Source: JACKAQ01 sp965227145
GTDB lineage: Bacteria > Calditrichota > Calditrichia > RBG-13-44-9 > J075
Assembly (NCBI GenBank): GCA_965227145.1
Contig: OZ245730.1
Coordinates: 4,464,001-4,528,000 of the forward strand
Direction: 5' to 3'
Length of the DNA: 64,000 nt
Made by a program: the position numbers and the translations under genes
Notes under the pieces: generated by a model
Seen by the model: the letters and a program-made list of their open reading frames with translations, nothing else
What the model was told of the DNA's origin: nothing
Databases searched by the model: none
In this document: piece after piece, positions 46,598 to 56,088 of the stretch
Position numbering within the stretch: position 1 is the stretch's first letter
Layout: every line of letters begins with the position of its first letter

Positions 46598-46923
46598 GAT
46601 GATTTCTCTGTTTAATTCAACATAATTAGTGGAAAAGAATCCACCAAAGTATACTTATATACACCTGTTATTATACTGATCCGAAGCTGTTTTGTCAAGC
46701 GAAAAATCAAAAAAAGATATAAAAATGTTCACGTAATTCGATTTTTTTCAAAATTTGGTGAAATTTTTTCGATTTGTTTTCCGTCAAAATTTGCGTGGTT
46801 TTGAATATTTTTTTTGAAAAATAGGTGTATAAACGTTAATTATAAGAATCCGTGGGTAACTTTTTTGCTGAACATCCGTAAAGTGAAGTTGTTTGAGGAT
46901 AGTAACATTCAACAGGAAAATCG
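46598..46923. promoter_or_regulatory. Divergent lexA / Omp85-like promoter region with candidate operators
   Basis: GTATA-CTTA-TATAC lies at 46649-46662. TATACACCT is at 46658-46666 and again inverted at 46823-46831. An E. coli-style box with one mismatch, CTGT-N8-ACAT, overlaps the lexA leader at about 46612-46627. No SOS box is known to me for this group, so these are candidates only. The rest is AT-rich, with no gene. Confidence 0.45.
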
Positions 46924-48489
46924 ATGATGAATAGCTACAATTTACGATGGTTTCGGGTGTTATTGGCACTGCTGTTTTTGAGCGTGGGGGTTGGCGCCCA
47001 AAGCTGGGATTCTGATCAACATTCTTCCGAAATGCGCCGGAAAGCCGAACGGCGCTACCTGCCGAAACATCCGAAAATGCCCGTTTTTCGTTATTATGAT
47101 TACACCGTTATCGAACGGTCACAAATTATTGACGGTCATGTTGTTGTTGTCGGACATCACCTGCGGGTGGAAGGGCTGGTTCGCGGGAGCATTCTCGTTT
47201 TGGATGCGGATGTAACCATTGGCAGCGGCGGTTTGGTGGAAGGCGGTGTAACCAGTGTTGCCGGTCAAATTTATTTGTCTGATGGCGGAAATGTGCGCGG
47301 GAATATGCTGGAAACCCATCGCGATTTTATTTCGCGGCAACGCGACCAGATCAGCAAAGTGTATCGCTACAGCTGGCGACCGTACCGGGACAGATCGCCG
47401 TGGTACCGGATGGATGATCCCGATGAAGAAAATTTGCTGCTGCGATACAACCGCATCGACGGCGGATTTGTCGGATTGCAGATTCCGCAGGAATATCACA
47501 AAAATGTCTATCTTTCGCCATACGGTTTTGTGGGATACGGTTTCGAAAGCCGCAAAGTGCGTTACCAAATCGGGCTGGATCGTCCGGTGCTGCACCAGCA
47601 CAACAACGCAACAATTATCGGCGCAGAGCTTCACAGCCTGACCGATACGCAGGATGAATGGCGGCTGGACCAGATGGAAAACAGCCTCGCCGCGTTTTTT
47701 GCGAAACAGGATTATTACGATTATTTCGAGCGCGAGGGTTACAGCATCAGCCTTACGCAACTGCTGATTCCATCGGTTCGTGCAACGGTTTCGTACCGGA
47801 ATGATGATTACAAAACGCTTGCCGCGCAAACCAATTGGGCGTTGTTTAATGGCGATGCCAATTTCCGGCGCAATCCTTTTTTGGGAGAAGATGCCGGCAA
47901 TATGCGCAGTATTTACACGGCTTTACGCATCGATACCCGCAATCGCCAAAACTACCCGACCCGTGGCATGTTTGCCGAAATTAACGGCGAATTTTCCAAT
48001 CCCGGACTCGGCGGCGATTTCGATTTTGAACGATATTTATTGAACGTATCACTATATCAGCCATTGACTTACGGCGAAAATTTTCAGATTCGCGCCATTG
48101 CCGGAACGTCCACCGGTGAACTGCCGTTCCAAAAACGTTTTGAGCTTGGCGGCATCGGTTCGCTGCGCGGATTCAGTTATAAAGAATTTACCGGAAACCG
48201 CATGTTTCTGGCAAATATTGAATATCACATCATGCCGGATTTGATGGACGACTGGTTCGATCTGGACGGTTTGGCGTTCATTTTATTCAGCGATGTAGGA
48301 AATGCCTGGAACGGCAGCGGCGATCAAAACATCATTCAAAGTTTTCGACCGCTGCGGTGGGACAACCTCAAATCGAGCCTTGGTTTTGGCATCGGCGATG
48401 ATGACGGCACCTTCCGGATCGATTTTGCAAAACGCACCGATCGCAGCGCAAATATGGTGGTAACGCTGCGATTGCAACAACCATTTTAA
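46924..48489 (+). CDS. Omp85/surface-antigen barrel with bactofilin-like N-terminus
   Basis: 521 residues. The signal peptide is WFRVLLALLFLSVGVGA. Residues about 58-125 are a short-repeat beta-helix (VVVVGHHLRVEGLVRGSILV, then DADVTIGSGGLVEGG), like a bactofilin/polymer-forming domain, where BamA or TamA would have POTRA domains. The C-terminal half is an Omp85-type barrel: RIDTRNRQNYPTRGMFAEI, the conserved GSLRGFSYKEF (RGF motif of the lid loop) and a final Phe. It is an outer-membrane protein, perhaps a patatin-less relative of the surface-antigen family. Start has AGGAAAA upstream. Cargo unknown. Confidence 0.82.
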   Translation: MMNSYNLRWFRVLLALLFLSVGVGAQSWDSDQHSSEMRRKAERRYLPKHPKMPVFRYYDYTVIERSQIIDGHVVVVGHHLRVEGLVRGSILVLDADVTIGSGGLVEGGVTSVAGQIYLSDGGNVRGNMLETHRDFISRQRDQISKVYRYSWRPYRDRSPWYRMDDPDEENLLLRYNRIDGGFVGLQIPQEYHKNVYLSPYGFVGYGFESRKVRYQIGLDRPVLHQHNNATIIGAELHSLTDTQDEWRLDQMENSLAAFFAKQDYYDYFEREGYSISLTQLLIPSVRATVSYRNDDYKTLAAQTNWALFNGDANFRRNPFLGEDAGNMRSIYTALRIDTRNRQNYPTRGMFAEINGEFSNPGLGGDFDFERYLLNVSLYQPLTYGENFQIRAIAGTSTGELPFQKRFELGGIGSLRGFSYKEFTGNRMFLANIEYHIMPDLMDDWFDLDGLAFILFSDVGNAWNGSGDQNIIQSFRPLRWDNLKSSLGFGIGDDDGTFRIDFAKRTDRSANMVVTLRLQQPF

Positions 48490-48554
48490 ACCACCGCGAG
48501 AACTTTTGGGGGCAAAAGTTCAATCATTTTTAAGGCTGTTTCAGAGGGAATTTA

Positions 48555-50726
48555 ATGAAAAACTATTTTTGGGTTGGCTGGCTAATTTGCTGTGCAAGTG
48601 GATTATGGGCACAGAATAACCGGTTGGAATTGAGAGATATTGATTTTGAAGACATTCTGGTTGGGGGATTTGAGCTGCGTTCCGACAGGCAGGTAAGCAT
48701 CGATGCGACCGGTGCCGGGCAGGAAGGGCAGCGCAAATATTTTCACAGCCGGTTTTACGATCCGAACGATATGTTTGTTTACAGTTGGATTATCAACGCG
48801 GATACGCGGGAACTGGTGTGGCGCATCACCCGGGGCAACAGCCGCGAACTCGATGCCGAATTTATGCGAAATTTCAACGGCTCGCTGAAGCTGGCATCCG
48901 GACGGTACGAGGTGTACATGTGCGCCCGCGAACCTGACAAAATCATGATCAACAACGACAACTTCCCCAGTCTCGGCAAATGGCTGAAACATTTTTTTGA
49001 TACGGACGAATTCAGCAAAGATATTTTGAGCAAATGCCACATCACGGTGAGCGGAGTGGACCGCACCTTCGACCGGCGCGATGTGCTCACCTATCAGGAA
49101 ACGATCCGGCGCAATGCGGTGGTTTCCATCTCCAACATCCGCGATTCCGAGGTTTACGACCGGCGCTTCAGCCTCACGGAAAACGGCACGTTCGAAATTT
49201 ACGCCCTCGGCGAAAGCCTGGAAGACGGGCTGTACGATTACGGCTGGATCATTCGCGAAGACAACGGCGAAACCGTTTGGGAAATGGACGATGATCACAG
49301 CGAATACGCCGGCGGCGCCACCAAAAACCGACAGTGGCGAACCACTATTTCATTGCCATCCGGAAATTACAGCGTGCATTATGTAACGGACGATACCCAT
49401 TCATCTGAGGAATGGAACGCTAATCCGCCGTATGATCCCTATTTTTGGGGCGTTACGCTGCGCGGTGTTTCGGGTAAATTCGATCCCTCGGCAATCTCGG
49501 AATTTCGCCCCAAACAAACCCGCCCGTTTGTAGAAATGACCCGTCTGGGCGACGACGAATATGTTGAACGCACGTTCGAATTGAGCAAATCAGCAAAAGT
49601 CCGCATTCACGCCATGGGCGAAGGCAGCGATGGCGACATGAGCGATTACGGCTGGATCACCGACGCCAAAACCGGCAGAAAAATTTGGGAAATGACCTTC
49701 CGGGAAAGCCGCCACGCCGGCGGCGGATACAAAAACCGGGTGGTCGATACCGTGATCGATTTTCCGGCAGGCACTTATCGCGTTTATTTTGTGACGGACG
49801 GATCGCATTCGTTCGGTCACTGGAACACCCGTCCGCCGCGCAACGGCGCGGATTGGGGCATTACGCTGGAAATGAGCGAGCCAAATGCCGCACCACAGAT
49901 AAAATTATTGCAGGAATTTACACCGGATCCGGTTATCGCCCTCACCCGCGTTGGCGACGATGCGCTGGAAAGCGTCATTTTTCAGGTGGATAAACCCACA
50001 AATCTGCGGGTGATTGCCGTTGGCGAAGGCCGCAACGATGAGATGTTCGATTTCGGATGGATTGAAGACATGCGCAGCAAACGGCGGATCTGGCAAATGG
50101 ATTATCGCAAAACCACTCATGCCGGCGGTGCGGACAAAAACCGGCAGGTGGAGGAAGTCATCAATTTTGCACCCGGCACCTATACATTATATTATAGAAC
50201 GGATGATTCCCACGCCTATCGCGACTGGAACAGCCGCGCGCCATATCGCCCGGAACGCTGGGGCATCGCGCTTTTCCCGGTGGATGACGACAAACCGAAA
50301 GGGCTTCACGTGCTGCCCGGTATTCCGCGAGTGCCGGAAATCCGCGATTTGCCCAACGAAAACGTGATTGCCCAGATTATCGAAGTGCACGACGATGAGC
50401 ACATCCGCAAAACCTTCCGGGTGAATCGCGAAACGCTGGTGATGGTTTACGCCATTGGCGAGGGCGATGCAGAAATGTATGATTACGGATGGATCGAAAA
50501 TCGCAACACCCGTGAAACCGTTTGGCGGATGGAATATCAAAAAACCGAACATGCCGGCGGCGCCGACAAAAACCGGTTGTGCCGCGAAACAATTTTGTTA
50601 CCGGCAGGCGAATATGTGCTGCATTATTTAACTGACGGATCGCATTCTTTTGAGGAGTGGAACACCCGCCCGCCGCGCGACCGGTTCAATTACGGCATCA
50701 CGCTGTACGAGCTGGAACGGCGCTAA
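48555..50726 (+). CDS. Secreted protein with five tandem ~118-residue modules
   Basis: 723 residues with signal peptide KNYFWVGWLICCASGLWA. Modules occupy about residues 41-167 (divergent), 187-304, 325-440, 458-576 and 603-720. Each of the last four carries GE-(6-8 residues)-DYGWI, then W-x-M, AGG-x3-KNR, PAG-x-Y, TD-x-SHS and WN-x-RPP ending in WGITL. The pattern suggests a repeated beta-sandwich. I do not recognise the family. It follows the Omp85-like gene by 65 bases on the same strand, so the barrel may be its partner. Start has AGAGGG upstream. Confidence 0.82.
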   Translation: MKNYFWVGWLICCASGLWAQNNRLELRDIDFEDILVGGFELRSDRQVSIDATGAGQEGQRKYFHSRFYDPNDMFVYSWIINADTRELVWRITRGNSRELDAEFMRNFNGSLKLASGRYEVYMCAREPDKIMINNDNFPSLGKWLKHFFDTDEFSKDILSKCHITVSGVDRTFDRRDVLTYQETIRRNAVVSISNIRDSEVYDRRFSLTENGTFEIYALGESLEDGLYDYGWIIREDNGETVWEMDDDHSEYAGGATKNRQWRTTISLPSGNYSVHYVTDDTHSSEEWNANPPYDPYFWGVTLRGVSGKFDPSAISEFRPKQTRPFVEMTRLGDDEYVERTFELSKSAKVRIHAMGEGSDGDMSDYGWITDAKTGRKIWEMTFRESRHAGGGYKNRVVDTVIDFPAGTYRVYFVTDGSHSFGHWNTRPPRNGADWGITLEMSEPNAAPQIKLLQEFTPDPVIALTRVGDDALESVIFQVDKPTNLRVIAVGEGRNDEMFDFGWIEDMRSKRRIWQMDYRKTTHAGGADKNRQVEEVINFAPGTYTLYYRTDDSHAYRDWNSRAPYRPERWGIALFPVDDDKPKGLHVLPGIPRVPEIRDLPNENVIAQIIEVHDDEHIRKTFRVNRETLVMVYAIGEGDAEMYDYGWIENRNTRETVWRMEYQKTEHAGGADKNRLCRETILLPAGEYVLHYLTDGSHSFEEWNTRPPRDRFNYGITLYELERR

Positions 50727-50741
50727 TTTTTTAACAATTGA

Positions 50742-52313
50742 TCAGCCCTGCTCCAAACGGGCAATCAGCGGATGGGAAATGATTTCCGGCAAGTTCAGTT
50801 TTCGCAAATCCGTAATGGTTTGATTCACCGGATATTCAACCCGTTGAAAATGAAGCGATTCCGTTGCCCGGTCCCAAATTGCAAACGCAGCCCGCGGATC
50901 GCCGTCGCGCGGCTGCCCGACCGCACCGGGATTGATCAGCAGCGTATCTCCATCCCGAAAAATATCGACTTCATCGGACTTCAGCACCCGCGTTTCCCCG
51001 CCCCGCAACTGGCAAACCATCGACAAATGGGTGTGCCCGAAAAATCCCGTCGCAAATCCGCGTCCGGCAATCGCCGCAAGATTTTCGGAAATATTGGTTT
51101 CGTTCACAAATCCGAACAAAAAATCCGGGTTGGTTGGCGCGCCGTGTCTGGCAAGCCAGTTTTTATAAGCCAATTCCGGCGGCAGTTTCAGCAACCAACT
51201 GGTTTCGTTGGCTTGCAGCATTTCCCGGCTCCATGCCGCCAGCATCCGGCTGGATTCATCCGCCCGTTGCCAGTCGCCGGTGCCCACCCAATAATCGTGA
51301 TTGCCCTGAACAGCCATCAGATTGGGCAAATTTCCCAATCGCTGAACGCATTCGCGGGGATGCGGACCGTAACCGACAGCATCGCCCAAAAATAAATAGT
51401 GCGTCGCACCCAACGCAGATGCCGCTTTCAGCACCGCATCCAACGCCGGAAGATTGGCGTGCACATCGCCAAAAACGCAAATTTTTGCGGAACGTTCGCG
51501 TTTTGCTGCGCTGTTTTGCGGCTGAAAAGCCAGATTTTCCATTCCCCGAATTAACGCTTCATGTTTTTCACGATTCTCAGCGCCAACAAGCTGCCGCGCA
51601 GCGCCGGTAACCAGCGATTCCCACTCTTCATCTTTGTGGAAATACGGACGCAAATTCCGGTTCAAATCCCGCCCGAATTGATGCCACTGCGCCGGAGCAA
51701 CCGGCGATTCCGCCGCAATTCGCCGGACAATCGCAACAGCCATCGATCCGATTCCGGCATCGGGAATCAGATCGTCATCCAGATAACACAGCACATCGCG
51801 TTCGGCGGTAAATCCAAAATTAGCGGGATTTAAATCCGGCATCACATCGTGAATTTGCAGCGAACGCAGCGCGATGCGCAACATTTCCACCCACCAGCGC
51901 GATCGCGCTTCCCAGTGATGCACTTCGCTAACGGTTTTCATGAGTGGCGTGGCGCTGCACAGCCAATATTTGTCATTCGCAACATAAACAAAACGGAATT
52001 TTTGGGGATGCCACAACTTGTACAGCTGTTCGCGCGTGTCCCATTCATACAATTTTTCGATCAGCGAATCGGAATTTGCCGACACCGAATCCGTATGCGT
52101 TTTGAAAACGAGATCACCGGAACACAGCAAACGAGTGGTGGTTTTGGTCGCGCCATTTTCCAATTCGGTAACGCCAACGCGATTGCGCCACTCGATGGCG
52201 TTGGCAGCGTTCATCATATCGAAAATCTGCGCAGCCGGCGGCATTTTTTCCTGCGAAACGCCTGCGCTAAATATCGCTTGCGCGGATTTGGGACGCGGAA
52301 ACCATGAGTTCAT
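50742..52313 (-). CDS. Kinase-like domain fused to a calcineurin-like metallophosphoesterase
   Basis: 523 residues. The C-terminal 250 residues are a metallophosphoesterase: GDVHAN (282-287), GDAVGYGPHP, GNHD (337-340) and GHTH, in the YfcE-like arrangement. The N-terminal 270 residues have features of a protein-kinase or aminoglycoside-kinase fold: a Lys in DLVFKTHTDS, a catalytic-loop-like HDVMPDLNPANFGF (155-168) and an acidic DDD (179-181) where DFG would be. The kinase reading is inference. A kinase and a phosphatase in one chain would be unusual. The ATG at 52313 has GGAGG 8 bases upstream. Confidence 0.8.
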   Translation of the reverse strand: MNSWFPRPKSAQAIFSAGVSQEKMPPAAQIFDMMNAANAIEWRNRVGVTELENGATKTTTRLLCSGDLVFKTHTDSVSANSDSLIEKLYEWDTREQLYKLWHPQKFRFVYVANDKYWLCSATPLMKTVSEVHHWEARSRWWVEMLRIALRSLQIHDVMPDLNPANFGFTAERDVLCYLDDDLIPDAGIGSMAVAIVRRIAAESPVAPAQWHQFGRDLNRNLRPYFHKDEEWESLVTGAARQLVGAENREKHEALIRGMENLAFQPQNSAAKRERSAKICVFGDVHANLPALDAVLKAASALGATHYLFLGDAVGYGPHPRECVQRLGNLPNLMAVQGNHDYWVGTGDWQRADESSRMLAAWSREMLQANETSWLLKLPPELAYKNWLARHGAPTNPDFLFGFVNETNISENLAAIAGRGFATGFFGHTHLSMVCQLRGGETRVLKSDEVDIFRDGDTLLINPGAVGQPRDGDPRAAFAIWDRATESLHFQRVEYPVNQTITDLRKLNLPEIISHPLIARLEQG

Positions 52314-52816
52314 TGTGCAGTCCTCCAACATCGCTGCCGGTCAATGCCGGGCAATCGTTTACTGTTGATTTTCAAAAAATATTCAAAAATATATTTAGGC
52401 ATCCGTTGATTCCGGGTGCACAATTCTAAAAATTTTGATTGATGAAATAGAAAATTTTTGTAAAACTATCATCGGCCCGATCCCAAAACCCTGAACCACC
52501 GGAACCGAATTAAGTCGATAAATTGCATTTTTTTGAAAAATTATCCGTGACCTATTCCACGAGATTGCGGAGCGATAATTTTCACTCGTGCAATTTTGGC
52601 AGAAATTTCATTTCGTCGAACTGCAAAATGGCAGTTTTCCGGAACCGATTTGGCATTCCGAACCGCGTTTTCTATTGAAAAAATCAAAAAATGCCGTATT
52701 TTAGCGCCAATTTGCAAATGGCATCTGTTTTGCTAAATTATTGTGGGTGAGTGTAACATATTGTGGTTGAAAACGGATATTCAACATCATCAAAACAACA
52801 CAATGTTGGAAAAAGG
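52314..52816. promoter_or_regulatory. Gene-free AT-rich gap upstream of hsp20
   Basis: No gene is visible. TTTAGC (52700-52705) and GCTAAA (52732-52737) flank a near-palindromic GCCAATTTGCAAATGGC, which could be an operator of the heat-shock gene. CCGGAACCGA occurs at 52499 and 52639. No CIRCE element is present. Confidence 0.4.
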
Positions 52817-53224
52817 ATGACTGACCCAAAACATCATTCGCTGAAACCGGCAACGTCCACTTCGCTGCAGCTGATATCGCCTGTTCGGGCAGATTTATTG
52901 CCGCGACCGCGCTATTATCTGGTTCCCGAGGTGGAAATTATCGCAACAGCGCAGGAAATTTTGCTGATCGTCGATATGCCCGGTGTTCCCGATGAATGGC
53001 TGGATGTGGTGCTCGATCGCGATCAATTGACCGTTGAAGGCATCGTGCGGATGCCCGCAGAAATCGCCGCTAACGAACGGCATTTTTTTGCCTTCCGGCG
53101 TCAATTCCGTATCGAGGAATCGATCGACCGACGCAAAGTTTCCGGCAGTTTTCGCGATGGCGAACTGCGCATTCACCTCCCGCGCCAGGATGGTGCAAAA
53201 CCGGTGAAAATTCGCATCAAATAA
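52817..53224 (+). CDS. Hsp20/alpha-crystallin small heat-shock protein
   Basis: 135 residues. The alpha-crystallin domain (VEIIATAQEILLIVDMPGVP, then RDGELRIHLPR, the G-x-L motif) ends in the C-terminal IRI sequence that links oligomers. It is an ATP-independent holdase. The ATG at 52817 (MTDPKHH) is chosen; a TTG at 52763 is possible but less well supported. Confidence 0.9.
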   Translation: MTDPKHHSLKPATSTSLQLISPVRADLLPRPRYYLVPEVEIIATAQEILLIVDMPGVPDEWLDVVLDRDQLTVEGIVRMPAEIAANERHFFAFRRQFRIEESIDRRKVSGSFRDGELRIHLPRQDGAKPVKIRIK

Positions 53225-53341
53225 TGGAACTCTGCTCCTAAGTTTTGTGTATATTCATGAACTGACAACGGAGATTTTAGGCTTAAGCAATTGATTTTAT
53301 TGAACATAAAACAAACAACCAAATAAAGGAGAGCGTGGACT

Positions 53342-54031
53342 ATGCCGTTCATGTTTGATTCGACATTTTTGATGTTAATTCCTGCGATCATTTTGAGCAT
53401 TTATGCGCAGTTCAAAGTGCGGAGCACTTACAAAAAATACCGGCAGGTTGCCAATCAGGCCGGCATTACCGGAGCGGAAGTTGCGCGACAAATTCTGCGC
53501 GATAACGGGCTGGACGATGTGGCTGTGGAAGAAGTGCCCGGCACACTTTCCGACCATTACGATCCACGCGACAAAACCGTGCGGCTGTCCACGGATAATT
53601 TTCGCGGACGTTCCATCGCTGCGCTGAGCATTGCCGCGCACGAGGTCGGACATGCCATTCAGGATGCCAAAGATTACGCACCGCTGCGCATGCGCCACGC
53701 CATTTTGCCGGTTGCCAACATCGGCAGCAGCTTGTCAATGTGGTTGATTTTGGCTGGATTTTTCTTCCAGTTTTCCGGATTGTTCACCGCGGGCATTCTG
53801 TTTTTTTCCGGCGCGGTGTTGTTCCAGCTGGTAACGTTACCGGTTGAATTTAACGCCAGCTCCCGCGCGCTGGAACAGTTGGATGGCTACCGCTATCTCC
53901 ATCGCGATGAAATGCCGTTTGCCCGCAAAGTGCTCAACGCAGCCGCGCTGACTTATGTTGCCGCTGCAGCCGTTTCGGTTCTGGAACTGGTGCGATTGCT
54001 TATTTTACGCAATTCGATGTCCGACGATTAA
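53342..54031 (+). CDS. YugP-type zinc metallopeptidase (neutral zinc protease family)
   Basis: 229 residues. The family start (MLIPAIILSIYAQFKVRSTY) is followed by AAHEVGHAIQDA (HExxH zinc motif) and the LPVEFNASSRALEQL helix with a third-ligand Glu. Three or four hydrophobic helices place it in the membrane. The ribosome site GGAGAG precedes the ATG. Function of the family is poorly known; membrane protein quality control is likely, next to ftsH. Confidence 0.92.
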   Translation: MPFMFDSTFLMLIPAIILSIYAQFKVRSTYKKYRQVANQAGITGAEVARQILRDNGLDDVAVEEVPGTLSDHYDPRDKTVRLSTDNFRGRSIAALSIAAHEVGHAIQDAKDYAPLRMRHAILPVANIGSSLSMWLILAGFFFQFSGLFTAGILFFSGAVLFQLVTLPVEFNASSRALEQLDGYRYLHRDEMPFARKVLNAAALTYVAAAAVSVLELVRLLILRNSMSDD

Positions 54032-54057
54032 TCGCTACGGCTATCGTGATTTTTCGC

Positions 54058-54096
54058 GCGGCGCAATTCGATTTTTGAAATTGCGCCGCTTTTTTT
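54058..54096 (+). terminator. Terminator between the YugP-type gene and ftsH
   Basis: GCGGCGCAATT (54058-54068) pairs with AATTGCGCCGC (54079-54089), followed by seven T. Confidence 0.9.
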
Positions 54097-54121
54097 GAAC
54101 GATTCAGAGGAAGAATATCAA

Positions 54122-56044
54122 ATGAAAAAGCAAACCAAATTTTCGGTTTGGTACTATGTTTTCGTAATCATCGGTTTGATGGCGTTGCAAACCATCTTTT
54201 TCACCGGTGCACCGTCGCCAACAGAAGTATCGTATAAAGCATTTCTCGAAGAACTGGATTCCGCAAAAATTGCCAAAGTAGTGGTTTTGCCGGATCGCAT
54301 CATCGGCGAATACGTTGCGGATTCCACAGATGCGACGTCCGAAAACATCACACCGGGACCGTCCGCACCGTGGCGTTTTCGTTGGGATGACATCGAAGAA
54401 AAATCTGCCCGGCAGTTCACCGTCAATCGCCTGCCCGGGGTTGAAGATACTGAATTACTCCCGGCAATTCGCGCAGCCGGTGTGGATTATTCCGGAAAAA
54501 TCGAAGATAATTTTTTACGTAACTTCATATTAAACTGGATATTACCTTTCGGCATTTTATTCCTGATCTGGGGATTTATTTTCCGGCGAATGAACACCGG
54601 CGGCAGTTCTGTTTTGAACATCGGGAAAAACAAAGCCAAAATTTACGCAGAAGATCCCAAAAACCAGGTCACGTTTAAAGACGTTGCGGGCGTGGACGAA
54701 GCCGTGGAAGAAGTTCGCGAAATGGTCGAATTTCTGAAAGATCCCAAAAAATATACCCGGCTCGGCGGCAAGTTGCCCAAAGGCGCGCTGCTGGTCGGAC
54801 CGCCCGGAACCGGCAAAACGCTGCTCGCCAAAGCCGTTGCCGGCGAAGCCAAAGTGCCGTTTTTCAGCATGAGCGGCTCCGATTTTGTGGAGATGTTTGT
54901 CGGCGTCGGCGCATCGCGGGTGCGCGATTTATTCCAGCAGGCAAAGGAAAAAGCGCCGTGCATCATTTTTATTGATGAAATTGACGCTATCGGAAAAAGC
55001 CGCTCCCGCAACGCCACAATGGGCGGCGGTTATGACGAGCGCGAAAATACCCTCAACCAGTTACTGGTGGAAATGGACGGGTTCGATCCCGGTTCCGGCG
55101 TGATCATCATCGGTGCAACCAACCGCCCGGATGTGCTCGATTCCGCGCTGCTCCGTCCCGGTCGTTTCGATCGGCAGGTGCTGGTGGACAAACCCGATCT
55201 CAACGGCAGGATTGCCATTTTTAAGGTGCACACCAAATCCATTACCCTCGGTGACGATGTGGATTTGCAACGACTGGCATCGCAAACGCCCGGTTTCGCC
55301 GGTGCAGAAATCGCCAATGTTGCCAACGAAGCGGCGCTGCTGGCGGTTCGCAAAAGCAAAAAAACGGTGGATATGATTGAATTTGAGGAAGCCATCGAGC
55401 GGATCATCGCCGGGCTGGAGAAAAAGAACAAACTGATCAACGAGCGCGAACGGAATATTGTGGCATATCACGAATCCGGGCACGCGATTATCGGTTATTT
55501 CACGCCGGGCGCGGACAGCGTGCAAAAAGTATCGATCGTACCGCGCGGTATCGGCGCACTCGGCTACACTCTGCAAATGCCGCTGGAAGACCGTTATTTG
55601 ATGACCAAATCCGAACTGCTCGGCAAAATAAAAGGATTGCTCGGCGGTCGCGCCGCCGAAGAAATTATCTTTGGCGAAATTTCTACCGGCGCATCGAACG
55701 ATCTGGAACGCGTTGCCCAAATCGCCAGAAATATGGTGGTGGTTTACGGCATGAGCGACCGTTTGCCGAACCTTTCGCTGGTGCAAAACAACGGCCCGAA
55801 CTTTTTGGGGCAGGGCGCAAATCTCAGCCGCCGTTCGGAAGAAATCGAGCGGATGATTGATCAGGAAGTGCTGGAAATGATCAACGAATGTTACGAACAA
55901 ACCAAAACGCTGCTCATCGAAAAACGCGAATTGCTGGACGCGATGTCCGGCGCGTTGCTGGAAAAAGAGGTGCTCGGCTATCACGAAATCCGGGAACTTT
56001 TGGGCGAACAAACACCAACAGAATCACCGGAGATGGCTGAATAA
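54122..56044 (+). CDS. ftsH: ATP-dependent zinc metalloprotease FtsH
   Basis: 640 residues. Two membrane helices bracket a periplasmic domain (VWYYVFVIIGLMALQTIFF and NWILPFGILFLIWGFIF). The AAA+ module has Walker A GPPGTGKT near residue 225, and IFIDEIDAIG. The peptidase motif HESGH is near residue 449, and the third zinc Asp is in the SNDLERVAQIA region. FtsH degrades unassembled membrane proteins and sigma-32-type substrates. The ATG at 54122 has AGAGGAAG upstream. Confidence 0.97.
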   Translation: MKKQTKFSVWYYVFVIIGLMALQTIFFTGAPSPTEVSYKAFLEELDSAKIAKVVVLPDRIIGEYVADSTDATSENITPGPSAPWRFRWDDIEEKSARQFTVNRLPGVEDTELLPAIRAAGVDYSGKIEDNFLRNFILNWILPFGILFLIWGFIFRRMNTGGSSVLNIGKNKAKIYAEDPKNQVTFKDVAGVDEAVEEVREMVEFLKDPKKYTRLGGKLPKGALLVGPPGTGKTLLAKAVAGEAKVPFFSMSGSDFVEMFVGVGASRVRDLFQQAKEKAPCIIFIDEIDAIGKSRSRNATMGGGYDERENTLNQLLVEMDGFDPGSGVIIIGATNRPDVLDSALLRPGRFDRQVLVDKPDLNGRIAIFKVHTKSITLGDDVDLQRLASQTPGFAGAEIANVANEAALLAVRKSKKTVDMIEFEEAIERIIAGLEKKNKLINERERNIVAYHESGHAIIGYFTPGADSVQKVSIVPRGIGALGYTLQMPLEDRYLMTKSELLGKIKGLLGGRAAEEIIFGEISTGASNDLERVAQIARNMVVVYGMSDRLPNLSLVQNNGPNFLGQGANLSRRSEEIERMIDQEVLEMINECYEQTKTLLIEKRELLDAMSGALLEKEVLGYHEIRELLGEQTPTESPEMAE

Positions 56045-56056
56045 TTAAGGTTTAAC

Positions 56057-56088
56057 AAAAAAGCGGGTTGAATAGACCCGCTTTTTTT
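56057..56088. terminator. Terminator between convergent ftsH and vapC
   Basis: AAAAAAGCGGGT pairs with ACCCGCTTTTTTT around a 7-base loop; symmetrical, so it serves both strands. Confidence 0.92.
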
